This document shows positions 9,411-18,099 of a stretch of 64,000 bases of DNA, piece after piece. Every line of letters starts with the position of its first letter. The first letter of the stretch is position 1. Made by a program: the position numbers and the translations under genes. The stretch covers positions 78,298 through 142,297 of the forward strand of contig JAKALA010000005.1 of the NCBI GenBank assembly GCA_021813325.1. The letters are read 5' to 3'. The notes beneath the pieces are model-generated. The model was not told where the DNA came from and did not search any database. It saw nothing but the letters and a program-made list of their open reading frames with translations. Origin of the DNA: a bacterium. Its GTDB lineage: Bacteria; Verrucomicrobiota; Verrucomicrobiia; Limisphaerales; UBA11358.

Positions 9411-10175
9411 CTAAAACGTATGCACGTATTGCGGACTATTGCGGTTTTGATCGCTGATGCACCAAATATCGATCGGGTTGAACGCATCCGGACATTTGAT
9501 GAATTGCACACTGCCGTCGGCGAACACGTAATTGGAACCGCCCGAACCGGCCCCCGAATCGGCTCTGGCACCCGCACTGCCATGGCGACTCTGTTCCGCG
9601 ACCTGGGTAATATCGTTGCCTTCGCCTTCCAACAAATCCATGTAAAAATCGGTGGCGGTGCTGAATTTTTCCCCCAGCACCACCGTGTCGCTATTATGAA
9701 CGATGACCGTTTCCCGGAGGCCATTCGGATAAATTCCCGCCATGTATTGTCCGGTAAAAACAGCGTCGCTCAAGGTGTCGTTAAAATAATCATTCCACCC
9801 GTTGATGAGATAACTGCGGGGTGAAAAGTCCGCCACGTTGTTGGAAACCGAAGTATTGGCCCCCGGTCGCATGTCGGTGGGACAAACCAACAGTTTAATA
9901 TTTTTGCCAAACGCATTATAAAACCGGTTGGGCCAGCGGCTAATGTTGTCGCGGGGCGGAAAAAAACCTTGATTATCATCGACATAAATGCGTGAAGCCA
10001 GCCCCAACTGCCGCAGGTTGTTAGTGCAGGCAATCCGCCGTCCCATTTCCTTGGCACGGCTCAACGCCGGCAACAGCATGGCCGCTAAAATGGCGATGAT
10101 GGCAATCACCACCAGTAATTCGATCAAAGTAAAGGCCCGGAGCGAGCGGCCCAGCATTGGATGTTCCGCAGACAT
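9411..10175 (-). CDS. Pseudopilin-like (type IV pilin/T2SS G-like) secreted protein
   Basis: The 254-residue protein has a prepilin leader and methylation motif ([20 protein letters not shown], about residues 13-32) that a prepilin peptidase would cut before the Phe. The rest is a globular domain ending with [12 protein letters not shown], the H-X9-DG style region of the DUF1559-like proteins that are greatly expanded in Planctomycetes and Verrucomicrobia. It is probably attached to a pseudopilus or outer surface; the precise role is unknown. The start could be Met1 or the Met at residue 7. It is monocistronic, between the IS5 remnant and tRNA-Gly. Confidence 0.88.
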   Translation of the reverse strand: MSAEHPMLGRSLRAFTLIELLVVIAIIAILAAMLLPALSRAKEMGRRIACTNNLRQLGLASRIYVDDNQGFFPPRDNISRWPNRFYNAFGKNIKLLVCPTDMRPGANTSVSNNVADFSPRSYLINGWNDYFNDTLSDAVFTGQYMAGIYPNGLRETVIVHNSDTVVLGEKFSTATDFYMDLLEGEGNDITQVAEQSRHGSAGARADSGAGSGGSNYVFADGSVQFIKCPDAFNPIDIWCISDQNRNSPQYVHTF

Positions 10176-10303
10176 AATGAGTAAAAGACGTATTTAAAAT
10201 GCTTCCGGTTAGGAAATACTTGCAAAATATGTTGCAAAATTTCGCCAGCAAACCCGCACCTTGGATTGACAACCAGCGACAGGGCGGTAGGATGATGCGC
10301 ATT

Positions 10304-10377
10304 GCGGGTGTAGTTCAATGGTAGAACGGCAGCCTTCCAAGCTGCACACGAGGGTTCGATTCCCTTCACCCGCTCCA
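10304..10377 (+). tRNA. tRNA-Gly (anticodon UCC)
   Basis: The 74-nt cloverleaf has acceptor strands GCGGGTG and CACCCGC, D-arm with TAGTTCAATGGTAGA, anticodon stem GCAGC/GCTGC with loop CTTCCAA (anticodon TCC), T-arm GGTTCGATTCC and encoded CCA. It is followed 64 bases later by a degenerate integrase, which suggests that this tRNA also served as an integration target. Confidence 0.96.
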
Positions 10378-10441
10378 ATATCCACGGGCTTTTTTCCACT
10401 TCGATTTGTTTTTGTGACCAATTTGTGTCAAACTAAACGGC

Positions 10442-10800
10442 ATGGCCACATTGAAATACAAAGGGTTGAACCGCCGCCCCGGCCAACGGCCCGCCTTCGA
10501 AGTCAAACGCGATTCGGTGACCGTTACCGTGTCTTTCCGGCCCATGCGCGTCAGCGGCCGCTGGTATGAGTCCTGGATGGTGGACTATTATCACCATGGC
10601 CAGCGAATACGCCGACGCCAAGAGGCTTGTGGAAAATGAGGATCTGCGAACCGTTGCGGCGTTTTATAAACAATTCGCCCGAACCAAACTGAAACCCATC
10701 TCGGTGCCGGAACTCGTCCAGGTGATGATTGACACCTTGTCCCAGGACAAACGAGGAACTTATCACATTCGGGATTTGCAGGTGCGCCTGGGACGTTTAC
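10442..10800 (+). pseudogene. Tyrosine integrase N-terminal remnant beside tRNA-Gly
   Basis: The first 65 codons read as an integrase arm-binding/N-terminal region (SGRWYESWMVDYYHHGQRIRR). A frameshift near 10615 moves the continuation to another frame: KRLVENEDLRTVAAFYKQFA, then DKRGTYHIRDLQVRLGRL, the core-binding-domain style segment of verrucomicrobial phage-type integrases. Homology stops near 10795, where IS21 istA sequence begins. The catalytic domain is absent, so this is a dead fragment. Its position just after tRNA-Gly fits a former element integrated at the tRNA 3' end. Confidence 0.6.
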
Positions 10801-11157
10801 CGCCGCGTGGTCCAAGAGAGTCTGGATCATTTGCTGGATCGGGCGCGGCTGATTGGCGTCCATACCGGCAGTTGGGCTGAGAGCATGGTGCAACAACGCG
10901 GCCCCATCAGCACCCGCGTTTTGCATGGGCTGTTGGCGCTGGCCCAAAAGCATCCGGTCAAAGAACTGGAAGCGGCGGCGCAAAAGGCCCTGCATCACGG
11001 CACCTGGCGCTTGCGGGACTTGCGCACCCTGCTCGAACAGGCCGTCCCGTCGCCGCAACTGGACTTTCTGGAAACGCACCCGCTGATCCGCAACCTCGAC
11101 ACTTACCGGGACTGTGTGCCCGATTGCTTTACCCCCGCCACCATTAACCAAACATGA
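10790..11157 (+). pseudogene. istA: IS21 transposase IstA, C-terminal fragment
   Basis: In the frame that ends at 11157 the sequence reads RRVVQESLDHLLDRARLIG, then GPISTRVLHGLLALAQKHP and ELEAAAQKAL...RLRDLRTLLEQ. This matches the end of IstA proteins, where a helical C-terminal part of this style follows the DDE domain. The DDE catalytic core and N-terminal HTH are absent. It overlaps istB by 4 bases, as in intact IS21 elements. Confidence 0.65.
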
Positions 11158-11946
11158 ATGCACTGACCACCACCCTGAAACAACTCCGGCTCTCCGGCCT
11201 GATCCAAACCCTCGACGTGCGGCTGCAAGAAGCCGCCGCCAATCGGCTGAGCCACGCTGAGTTCCTCGAACTGATCTGTCAGGATGAACTCAACGTCCGG
11301 CAACAACGGCAGATGGAACGCCACACCAAACTGGCGGACTTCCGCCACTTGAAAACGCTGGACGACTTCGACTGGAGCTTCAATCCGTCCGTCCACAAGA
11401 AAGAGATTTTCGATCTGGCCACCTGTCGGTTCATCCGCGAAGCCAAGGACGTGCTGTTCCTCGATCCGCCCGGGGTCTGGCAAAACCCATCTGGCCCAAG
11501 CCATCGGCTACGAGGTCATCCGCCAAAACTTCCTGGTGCTCTACCGTTCCATCTTCGATCAGGTGCAGGACTTCATGAAGGACGAAGCCTTCAACCAGCA
11601 GGACAAGACGCTGCGCCGCTACTTGAAGCCCGACCTCGTCATCATTGATGACATGGGGCTGAAACAACTGCCCAAACACTCCGGCGAATACCTGCTGGAA
11701 GTCAGCATGCGCCGCTACGAAAACAAATCCACCATCATGACCAGCAACCGGCCGCTGGAAGAATGGGGCAAACTTTTATGTGATGTGCCCACCGCCGGAG
11801 CCATCATTGATCGCTTCCTGCACCATGCTCACGTCGTCGCCATCACCGGCAAAAGTTATCGCGTCAAAGAAGCCCCAGTGGTGCCCCAGGAAACCAAGAA
11901 AAACAGAAAGTCCAACGAACCGCCGACCGCCGAACCGGCGAGCTGA
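11154..11946 (+). pseudogene. istB: IS21 helper ATPase IstB, frameshifted in the P-loop
   Basis: The first frame (11154-11648) has the IstB N-terminal helical domain (TTTLKQLRLSGLIQTLDVRL; FLELICQDE) and runs to FLDPPG. At 11470-11475 one extra G in a run of four breaks the Walker A motif: the frame one base along reads GSGKTHLAQAIGYEVIRQNF and continues to 11946 with LVIIDDMGLKQLP (Walker B), TIMTSNRPLEEWG and IIDRFLHHAHVV. Joined, the protein would be a normal-length IstB. The shift makes it non-functional unless it is a sequencing error in the G-run. Confidence 0.85.
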
Positions 11947-12037
11947 ATGGCTCGCTATCCGGTTCGGCTCGTTTTAACTCGAAACGAAAACCCTTTGACT
12001 GAAAAACTAGAACTGATATGAATCCCTTACTTCAGAG

Positions 12038-12073
12038 TGGCCGGTTTTGAATCGCTCACCTCTGGCCGGTTTT
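12038..12073. repeat. Direct repeats at the right end of the IS21 remnant
   Basis: TGGCCGGTTTT occurs at 12038-12048 and again at 12063-12073, 25 bases apart, after a stretch following istB that has no gene. Multiple internal end repeats next to the tips are usual for IS21-type elements (transposase binding sites). The second copy already lies in the reading frame of the interrupted integrase and supplies its new stop region. Confidence 0.5.
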
Positions 12074-12643
12074 CATCCGCTCGGTGACACGTTCGGGATT
12101 GACCTCGGCGGCGATGATTTTCTGATGTTCCTCAAGTGTGATGGCGCGTTTTACCTTGTAATGGATGGCGGGCCATTGCCGGCGCGGAATGACCGTTGCG
12201 GGCAGCCAGTTCATGTCCACGGCGAAGTTGTGAACCTTCCGCAGGAACGCATTGGTGGAAACCGTGCCGGTGCGCAACACGGCCAGCAGGTGTTCGGCCT
12301 GCGTTTCAATCAGGACGCGGTGGCGGATCAAATCAAACGCCTTGTCCTTGGCGGCGGATTTCCAGCGGGCCTGCGTGGGGCCGGATTTGATGGCGATGAT
12401 TTCCTCCAGCACGTTCTGCCAGGTGCGCGTGGTCACCATCGGATCGCTGTGCCGCAGATAGACGCGGGCCAGGCTCAGGTTCATGGCCGGCTGTTTGCCT
12501 GCTTCGTTCATCGCCATCAGCAGGCGATTGGCCTCGGCCTTGTCCTTGGTCTTGAGGCTGGTGAAGGTTTTGGTCTGGTCGTCAAAGGCGTAGTAAACGC
12601 TTTTGCGACGGAGGAATAGACGGTAACGCGCTTTCATTTTCAT
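12056..12643 (-). pseudogene. Tyrosine recombinase truncated by the IS21 remnant
   Basis: The 195-residue frame resembles the intact integrase at 40569-41624 along its length: RYRLFLRRKSVYYAFDD vs RYRLIRRNSRGGMYYAVD, TRTWQNVLEEI vs TRTWQNAIEAL, LRKVHNFAVDMNWLP vs LRRLHNFCVDMNWLP, and KRAITLEEHQ vs KRAITLAEHQ. It ends at about residue 182 (NPER), and the last residues are encoded by the IS end. The whole catalytic half (HxxR and Tyr) is lost. Its 5' end faces a tRNA-Cys-like sequence at 12807, the same arrangement as the intact copy, so it belonged to an earlier element of the same family. Confidence 0.85.
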
Positions 12644-12740
12644 GAGGCGTCCATGCTACCTTGGCGAAGATTCCGGCAGTTAAGCAATAGCGGGAGAATC
12701 CTCCCCAATGGTGGAACAATTTTGGAGCAATCCAAAAGTT

Positions 12741-12764
12741 GTTAGCCATTTTGTTAGCCATTGC
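12741..12764 (+). repeat. Tandem 12-bp repeats between truncated integrase and left att copy
   Basis: GTTAGCCATTTT is followed directly by GTTAGCCATTGC. The pair starts 66 bp before the att-like core at 12807. The intact integrase has an equivalent but diverged pair (GGTGTCCGTTTT, GGTGTCCGTTGC) starting 67 bp before its core. Equal geometry suggests arm-type binding sites of the recombinase or its directionality factor. Confidence 0.5.
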
Positions 12765-12806
12765 CCTTTTGAGACTCCTAAGAAACTGCGATTTAAGCAG
12801 TTATCA

Positions 12807-12829
12807 TTGGAGGCGAGGGTCGGAATCGG
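12807..12829. other. Left attachment-site copy (tRNA-Cys 3'-end duplicate)
   Basis: The 23 bases at 12807-12829 match 41797-41819 at 20 of 23 positions. The right copy covers the CCA, acceptor 3' strand and part of the T-arm of tRNA-Cys, while the left copy is not part of a complete tRNA. This is the expected structure of attL/attR made by integration at a tRNA 3' end. The 0.33 kb between the truncated integrase and 12975 holds this site and the tandem repeats but no gene. Confidence 0.75.
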
Positions 12830-12974
12830 ACGAAAATCCGTTTACCGACAGCCCAATAATAGGCGGTTTCCCCTTATTTTACAAGGGAAACTTGCGGTAA
12901 CTAGGGGTAACTAAACCTAACTCATACCCTAGTTTTACTGGCAGTTTTACTGGCAGTGCCGGCGGCGATATGTG

Positions 12975-13361
12975 TCAGTTTAAGCCGGGTTTGCCGGGTG
13001 GGAGCACCATGGATTTAAGCAGGTCGGGATTCTCAAACACCATGTCCGCCACCACATCGCGAGGCATCCAGTTGGCCATCAGGAATTGAAACGTCTCCAT
13101 AACGGTCAACTCCACGCCGGGAGTTTTGGGATCGCCAAACATTCCATCATTCATGGGCCAAACTTTGAGGTAGTAGCAGTGGCCTTCGGGATGACGCCAC
13201 AATTCCCATTCCCAATGCTGGTGGTTAAACATGGATTCGAGGATGCTTTCCGATCCCTCGTCCATGACATCGTTTTGCGGGACGACGAAATTCTTGGGCC
13301 AGTTAGGACCGGCAAGGAGGACGGATTTCCAATCGGATTTAGGTGACGGCGATGGCTTCAT
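12975..13361 (-). CDS. Hypothetical protein, 128 residues
   Basis: I do not recognise this family. The protein is acidic, rich in Trp and Pro (WEWELWRHPEGHCYYLKVWP) and has no signal peptide or membrane segment. Proline-free helices are predicted only near MPRDVVADMVF. It is the first gene inside the left end of the island, reads towards the att site, and is separated from the NERD gene by about 200 bases. Confidence 0.6.
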   Translation of the reverse strand: MKPSPSPKSDWKSVLLAGPNWPKNFVVPQNDVMDEGSESILESMFNHQHWEWELWRHPEGHCYYLKVWPMNDGMFGDPKTPGVELTVMETFQFLMANWMPRDVVADMVFENPDLLKSMVLPPGKPGLN

Positions 13362-13558
13362 GCAATGTCTGCGCCAGCATACACGGCGCTGCGGGATGAT
13401 GCCAGAGGGGCGGCACCTGTTTCCTGTTGCTCGGCCCGGACGAAAATCCGAAGGGAAAAATTTTCGGATGAGCGCCTGGGCCGGGGCGTGTGATAATCGA
13501 GTGCCACTCGCTCATAACTCTTGTTTGGTTGTGGAATGGGTTTTGCCGTGGCTCATGC

Positions 13559-14728
13559 TCAACCTTTCGGCTGGTATTTTTCATCGCCAGTGCTGGCGCT
13601 GAATGGATTGCTTGCCGGCGGTGCAAACGATGGCCGTGAATTTGGTTTTACCGCTTGGCCGGGGAGCCGGCTGCGAACGTGGTTAATGTGGTATTCGTCG
13701 GTTTCCAGCGACCGGCGCTCGCGCTTCATTTCAATTCGCCCGACGATGTAGGTCATCTTGCGCTCGTCATACAGGGTGGGACGGTCAGCGGTAAGGAATG
13801 GAATCAAGCCGCCGAGCCGGATGACGTTGGGGCCAAGGTCGGTTTTGAATTCAGCATCGCCGGTGAACACCACGACGGAATGAAAATTGTCCGCCGGCAA
13901 ATCAAACAGCGATTGCAGGGTCTTGATGTGTCCGTAATTCTGGTGGAGCGGATTTTGGAACCGGGATTTGTGCCGGTAAATCTGCTGTGTCCACTGGTGT
14001 CCCTGCGGGTCGCCAAAAATCCAGCCGGAATAATGCTTGGTCTCAATGACGAAGATGCCGGTGTCGGCGACAAGCACATGGTCAATTTGGGTGGTGCCCT
14101 CCGGCGTGGACAGCGTGACATTGTTCAACAAGAGGTGTGGCCGGGAATAATGTTTGTCTATGGTGGCCGCCAGCAATGCCTCGCCCAAATTTTTCCGAAA
14201 CCGAAACCGGGCGGCGCCGGCTCCTAGCGCCAGGCCAAATATCACCGCCAAAAACATCCAGAGCAAAAACGAACCTATGCCCACAGAAAAAGCTGGAATG
14301 ATTGCCGACGGGTGAAACACTGGCCGGCTGAAAACGAAAGCCGGCGCTGCGGGTGCCGGCTTGGCTGGTTCTGCCACGGCGGCGGGCGCGGTGGTTTCAA
14401 CCGGAGCGGGGGCGGTGCCAATCGGAATAATTTCGCCCGCCATTGTCAGCGCATAGGGCGCGGGCAAATCCTGAATTTTCACCAGCGCGGACTGCTCTTG
14501 GATTGCAAGGCACTGCACGCGGACGGTGCGCCCCTTGAGTTTCAAATCGTAAGCCTCGCCGATGGCGAAGTTTTTGCCGTTGATGATCGCGAGCTTTTGG
14601 TCGGATGTGCCATTGATGCCGGACAATTTAATCTGGCTCAACCAAGCGGGAACAGGAAGTTGGGCGAAGGCACTGGCGACGGTGAAAACAAAAAATAGAA
14701 TCAGGGGTTTGGGGGTGCGAATTTTCAT
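13559..14728 (-). CDS. Secreted/membrane-anchored protein with NERD nuclease-related domain
   Basis: The 389-residue protein has a signal peptide (about 1-22, SAFAQ), a Pro/Ala-rich linker (about 105-130), one membrane segment (about 150-175, FLLWMFLAVIFGLALGAGAA) and a NERD domain (about 190-310). The core is TQIDHVLVADTGIFVIETKH, with the Asp and Glu-x-Lys residues expected of this PD-(D/E)XK-related fold. NERD domains are predicted nucleases, often in mobile elements. It is the last gene of a three-gene minus-strand run (16429-13559) with small gaps (15 and 24 bases). The role is inferred only from the fold. Confidence 0.8.
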   Translation of the reverse strand: MKIRTPKPLILFFVFTVASAFAQLPVPAWLSQIKLSGINGTSDQKLAIINGKNFAIGEAYDLKLKGRTVRVQCLAIQEQSALVKIQDLPAPYALTMAGEIIPIGTAPAPVETTAPAAVAEPAKPAPAAPAFVFSRPVFHPSAIIPAFSVGIGSFLLWMFLAVIFGLALGAGAARFRFRKNLGEALLAATIDKHYSRPHLLLNNVTLSTPEGTTQIDHVLVADTGIFVIETKHYSGWIFGDPQGHQWTQQIYRHKSRFQNPLHQNYGHIKTLQSLFDLPADNFHSVVVFTGDAEFKTDLGPNVIRLGGLIPFLTADRPTLYDERKMTYIVGRIEMKRERRSLETDEYHINHVRSRLPGQAVKPNSRPSFAPPASNPFSASTGDEKYQPKG

Positions 14729-14752
14729 GCGTGCCAGCGGTGGTTAGAGAAA

Positions 14753-15613
14753 TCAAAGCTTCTGAATGAACTGGAATTCCATCTTTTTGCCGTCTAGGTC
14801 AGATACCGGGGATTCAAACGAAATGAAGCGGCCCTTGCCTTCAAGCTCAAATTTTGAACTGATTTTTGCGCGCGCATTTATCACAAAATAGAACAGCGGC
14901 AGTTCTATGCTGTCCACGGCAAAGCCATTCAGTTCCAATTCCCGGTCTTGGAAATCCAAAAGAACATGCGGATGGCCCCAATGGGTGCCGATATGTTTAT
15001 ATTGATTATTCCTTTCCGCCAAATCCTTGCTGGCCGCTTTGTCCATCTCAGATTGTATGAACTGTAGAAAATCCGCCGGCTGACCAAATCGGCGGCAGGG
15101 TGTTTTAGAATAATCCAAGGGAGGCAACTCGGACATCGAAAGCCGGTCACGAAAATGAATCCTAATGGTGGTTGGTAGTGGATCGGTAAAAATGTGCGTC
15201 ATTTGGACATCCGTTAACGGGCCGGAAAAACTCTCCGAGCAGCGGATGAAGCCCAAGCGAGGATATTTTTTCAACTGAGCTTCGGCTCCGCTGGTAAAGC
15301 GATTGGCGACAAGAAATCCTTTGTTAGCATTCCAGGCTTCGACCTTATCAGCCAAGACCGTCACAACGTCTTTATCCACCGGCTCGGACCAGTTTTTACA
15401 TTCAAAAATCCAGATAGCCTCGTAGTCAGACTTGAGATTGGTTCGGACAAGAACATCAATCTCATGAGTCACGCCTGAAAAATTTTGTCGCACGTTCGTC
15501 TCAATCGTGAAATTTTTGCCCACCACTTCCGGTGAAGACTCAAGAATTGCTTCCTGAATAAACTTCACCGCCTGCTCCAGTGCCCGGCCTTTCTCTGTGT
15601 GCTTGGTGGACAT
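14753..15613 (-). CDS. PD-(D/E)XK (Mrr-like) restriction-endonuclease-fold protein
   Basis: The 286-residue protein carries a nuclease core in its first 130 residues: an ALEQAVKFIQEAI helix, then THEIDVLVR and IWIFECKNW, the D...ExK signature, followed by VDKDVVTVLADKVEAWNA and NKGFLVANRFTSGAEAQ, as in Mrr_cat-type domains. The C-terminal half is not recognised. It may cut foreign DNA or act as a nicking enzyme; the target cannot be read from the sequence. It is 15 bases downstream of the membrane/coil protein and 24 bases upstream of the NERD gene. Confidence 0.75.
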   Translation of the reverse strand: MSTKHTEKGRALEQAVKFIQEAILESSPEVVGKNFTIETNVRQNFSGVTHEIDVLVRTNLKSDYEAIWIFECKNWSEPVDKDVVTVLADKVEAWNANKGFLVANRFTSGAEAQLKKYPRLGFIRCSESFSGPLTDVQMTHIFTDPLPTTIRIHFRDRLSMSELPPLDYSKTPCRRFGQPADFLQFIQSEMDKAASKDLAERNNQYKHIGTHWGHPHVLLDFQDRELELNGFAVDSIELPLFYFVINARAKISSKFELEGKGRFISFESPVSDLDGKKMEFQFIQKL

Positions 15614-15628
15614 TCAAAATCGCTGGTT

Positions 15629-16429
15629 TCAAAAATCTGGCTTATTGAAAACCCAAATAATCAATACGCCCCTGTCCATTTTGGACGGCCCCTTCCATAG
15701 TTCGGTTTTAATGCCTACTTGGTCAAAAGCGCATTCAAGTGAAATAGCGCAAGCTGGCGGGTAATCTTGCTGGCTGGCCAGCAACATAATGTTTACTTTG
15801 TCTGGGTTTTGAGGGTTTGCTCTAAAAAGGCAATACACACCGTCCCCCAAAGTGCCTGTTCCAAATTGCCTGGTCAGACCTTCACTGGGATTACTTCCAG
15901 TGATACCATATCCGGCTTCATTGAGCATCTTTCGCAACTGCGCAATATAGTTCAACATTTCGCTCGTAGGGTCACTACAGAGAATCCAAATCGGACACTT
16001 GGGGGCATTGGTCAATAATTTAACAAACTGGTCTTGTTGCTCTTTGGTGACAGTTCTTGGCTGCATTTTTTGCTCTAGCTCGACAATCTTTGCGCGCAGG
16101 ACAAGATTGTTGGACTCCGTATTAGCCGCACGTTCGAGCGCTGCCCCCGCATTCAGACGCGCATCGGCGGCTTCTTTGTTGAATTCCGCAGATTCCCACA
16201 AAGAAAAAGGAAGGCACATTAACTCACCCGCAATCCCAAAAATTAAGATGGCCTCAAAAATCTTTTTAATTTTTTCCTGCCTGAATTGAACAGGCACAAG
16301 ATTATTCGGAGGATCATGGATAATTAACTTCAGAAACCAATCCGATTCTCCACATACGCCTAGCAAAACCAAAATGGTAAAAAAGACATCCAACCATCCC
16401 CAAATTGGTATTGATTGAAAAAGCGACAT
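15629..16429 (-). CDS. Membrane-anchored coiled-coil protein of unknown function
   Basis: The 266-residue protein has two hydrophobic segments (about 9-29 and 60-80), a predicted coiled coil (about 85-125: ADARLNAGAALERAANTESN, VELEQKM) and a soluble C-terminal alpha/beta domain (CPIWILCSDPTSEMLNYIAQ, then LRKMLNEAGYGITG). That domain recalls small Rossmann-like modules seen in other membrane-anchored bacterial proteins, but I cannot name the family. It heads the run with the two nuclease-fold genes, so a sensor or anchoring role is possible but unproven. The 225 bases to the next gene hold nothing I recognise. Confidence 0.6.
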   Translation of the reverse strand: MSLFQSIPIWGWLDVFFTILVLLGVCGESDWFLKLIIHDPPNNLVPVQFRQEKIKKIFEAILIFGIAGELMCLPFSLWESAEFNKEAADARLNAGAALERAANTESNNLVLRAKIVELEQKMQPRTVTKEQQDQFVKLLTNAPKCPIWILCSDPTSEMLNYIAQLRKMLNEAGYGITGSNPSEGLTRQFGTGTLGDGVYCLFRANPQNPDKVNIMLLASQQDYPPACAISLECAFDQVGIKTELWKGPSKMDRGVLIIWVFNKPDF

Positions 16430-16654
16430 ACTCCCTCACCGGCTGAATTTTCCGTTCTTCTCGCGGGCGTAGCTGTGCCGACGCGATGCAACACCGAGCA
16501 GGTCGCAAAGTTCCAGCAGGAACGGTTGCGAATTGGCCCGTTCGGACGCACTGGCGGCAGACCAATGGGCGATAAAATCCTGAACTTCCCGGCGCGGCAT
16601 GGCAGACGTTAGCAAAAAAGAGGCGCGGGCGGCAAGGGCGGGATGGGGGCAAGT

Positions 16655-17623
16655 CTAAAAAGACTTGGTGATGGTCAGGGTAATGAGGTTGCCTTGGGGA
16701 TGATCCATTGCGGAAAATTCGTAGGCATAGCGCAATGAGCCGCTTAATCCCCATTTGGCGTAGGTTCCCTTGATTTCTGGACCGATACCGGCAACGTGGA
16801 TTTTTTCGTTTTTCCAAGTCGGGCCGTTTGGTGCAGGACCTTCAGTATCGGTGATTTGCTGCTGGTAGAATCCTGTTAGGCCAACATCTACACCTTTAAG
16901 GATAGTTTTGCTGACAGCCCACTCAAGGGTATAAATGTCACCGAGCGTAGTCCCATGTGTAACGAGTGAATTACCATTCCAATAAGTGGAGTCATACTGT
17001 TCCGTGTTAATATCATAGTGGTTAAGAATAGAAGCAGCCCAAGTCTTCTCGCTGTCAAAATACAAGGTGCCTCCCAATGAAAACGAGTGTGTCCAATAAC
17101 CTTGGCCGAGATTAAAGAGAAAAAGCTGGTTCTTATCATAGTCGCCAGAAGGCGCATAAAATGAGTAGCCCGCACTCACATCAACTCGCCCGAATCGCCA
17201 GCCGAGTTTGACCGGATCAACTTCAATGTCAGAAAGTCCAGACTGTCTTTTAGTTGTTGAAACATTCGGTTGCCACGGATAATGCGGGAAAATTGCTGTT
17301 GTTTGCTGATAAACAAACGGCACTTGAACAGACACGCCGTATTCAGCCCCAAAAATTTTCCAACCAGTCATCCAAGTGAGACGGGGGGCCTGAGTGTATG
17401 AAAAATAACTGTAATCGTGATTCAATGCCCCGCCATATCCTTTCATCTGGTTGGCAAAATAAAATGAATTTTGATCTTCAAAATAGAAGCCGGTTGCTGG
17501 CAGCGAACCGCATTTGATGCCTTCGCTGCCAGCAGGGTAATGCTGGGCGCGAAGCTGGAAAACGACAGCAAATAAAAGGCCGACTATTAACCGGCGATGT
17601 GAGACCATTATTCTCGTTTTCAT
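16655..17623 (-). CDS. Outer-membrane beta-barrel protein (MetA-pathway/transporter-like)
   Basis: From the ATG at 17623 the protein has about 322 residues. It has a signal peptide (ending near LRAQHYPAG), the GFYFEDQNSFYFANQ segment and alternating amphipathic strands ending in a C-terminal Phe (LITLTITKSF), as outer-membrane barrels do. GLSDIEVDPVKLGWRFGRVD and VSAGYSFYAPSGDYD are characteristic of the 'phenol_MetA_deg' / SphA-like transporter family. The in-frame upstream ATG at 17653 would put charged residues before the signal. It lies 26 bases after the candidate immunity gene and may be co-transcribed with the RHS gene. Confidence 0.78.
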   Translation of the reverse strand: MKTRIMVSHRRLIVGLLFAVVFQLRAQHYPAGSEGIKCGSLPATGFYFEDQNSFYFANQMKGYGGALNHDYSYFSYTQAPRLTWMTGWKIFGAEYGVSVQVPFVYQQTTAIFPHYPWQPNVSTTKRQSGLSDIEVDPVKLGWRFGRVDVSAGYSFYAPSGDYDKNQLFLFNLGQGYWTHSFSLGGTLYFDSEKTWAASILNHYDINTEQYDSTYWNGNSLVTHGTTLGDIYTLEWAVSKTILKGVDVGLTGFYQQQITDTEGPAPNGPTWKNEKIHVAGIGPEIKGTYAKWGLSGSLRYAYEFSAMDHPQGNLITLTITKSF

Positions 17624-17649
17624 ATTAGTGTGGGGTGGTCGGTGTCTTG

Positions 17650-18096
17650 TCATATCGTCAAATCGAGACGGAAAACAAGGTCATCGAAATCATCGTCTGC
17701 TCTTCCGTCATTGCAAAAGTAACGTCTGCTGTTGACACTTTCTTTAACTATCATTGCTGCTCCGTTATGCCAAGAATGAACCACCCCGTCGCCTGTATCC
17801 CAGACGTTCTTTATTTGCAATTCGCCTTTCGATGAATTGATTTTGATTTTCACTGTTTTTGGGGCTGTATCTTGCCACAGTATGATTGATTTATTTATGA
17901 TCTTCTCATTTACAATAAAGCTACCGTCTATTGTTAAGCAGATACCTTGACGCCAATCTGCGTTCACATTTTCGATGGTTATTGAAAACTCTTGGCCGTT
18001 TTGCATTGGAATACGGTCAACCATTTGAATTGTTTTATCACCATAAACAACAGGTTTTCCCTTTGACTCAAAAAATAGTTTTTCAAAAGATGGCAT
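17650..18096 (-). CDS. Small acidic protein directly after the RHS gene; candidate immunity protein
   Basis: The 148-residue protein has no signal peptide or membrane segment and is rich in beta-strand patterns (EFSITIENVNADWRQGICLT; KTVKIKINSS). Its end is strongly acidic (CNDGRADDDFDDLVFRLDL). I do not recognise a named family. It starts 3 bases after the RHS stop, the place where cognate immunity genes normally lie, and is small and acidic as many immunity proteins are. The role as immunity factor is inferred from position. Confidence 0.6.
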   Translation of the reverse strand: MPSFEKLFFESKGKPVVYGDKTIQMVDRIPMQNGQEFSITIENVNADWRQGICLTIDGSFIVNEKIINKSIILWQDTAPKTVKIKINSSKGELQIKNVWDTGDGVVHSWHNGAAMIVKESVNSRRYFCNDGRADDDFDDLVFRLDLTI

Positions 18097-18099
18097 AAA

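Larger units (their letters stand above)
10795..12075 (+). mobile_element. Degraded IS21-family insertion sequence
   Basis: An istA C-terminal fragment is followed by istB in the usual overlapping order (ATGA at 11154). The istA 5' part and the left end are missing, and the right end carries two copies of TGGCCGGTTTT (12038 and 12063). The left side joins the tRNA-Gly integrase remnant directly, and the right side interrupts a second integrase gene near 12075. This suggests an IS-associated deletion that fused two older insertions. Exact termini cannot be set from this copy alone. Confidence 0.7.

Noticed and set aside
12038..12073. Repeats at the IS21 end as an att site of the island
   Set aside because: They are internal to the IS end, not related to a tRNA and absent from the right boundary.
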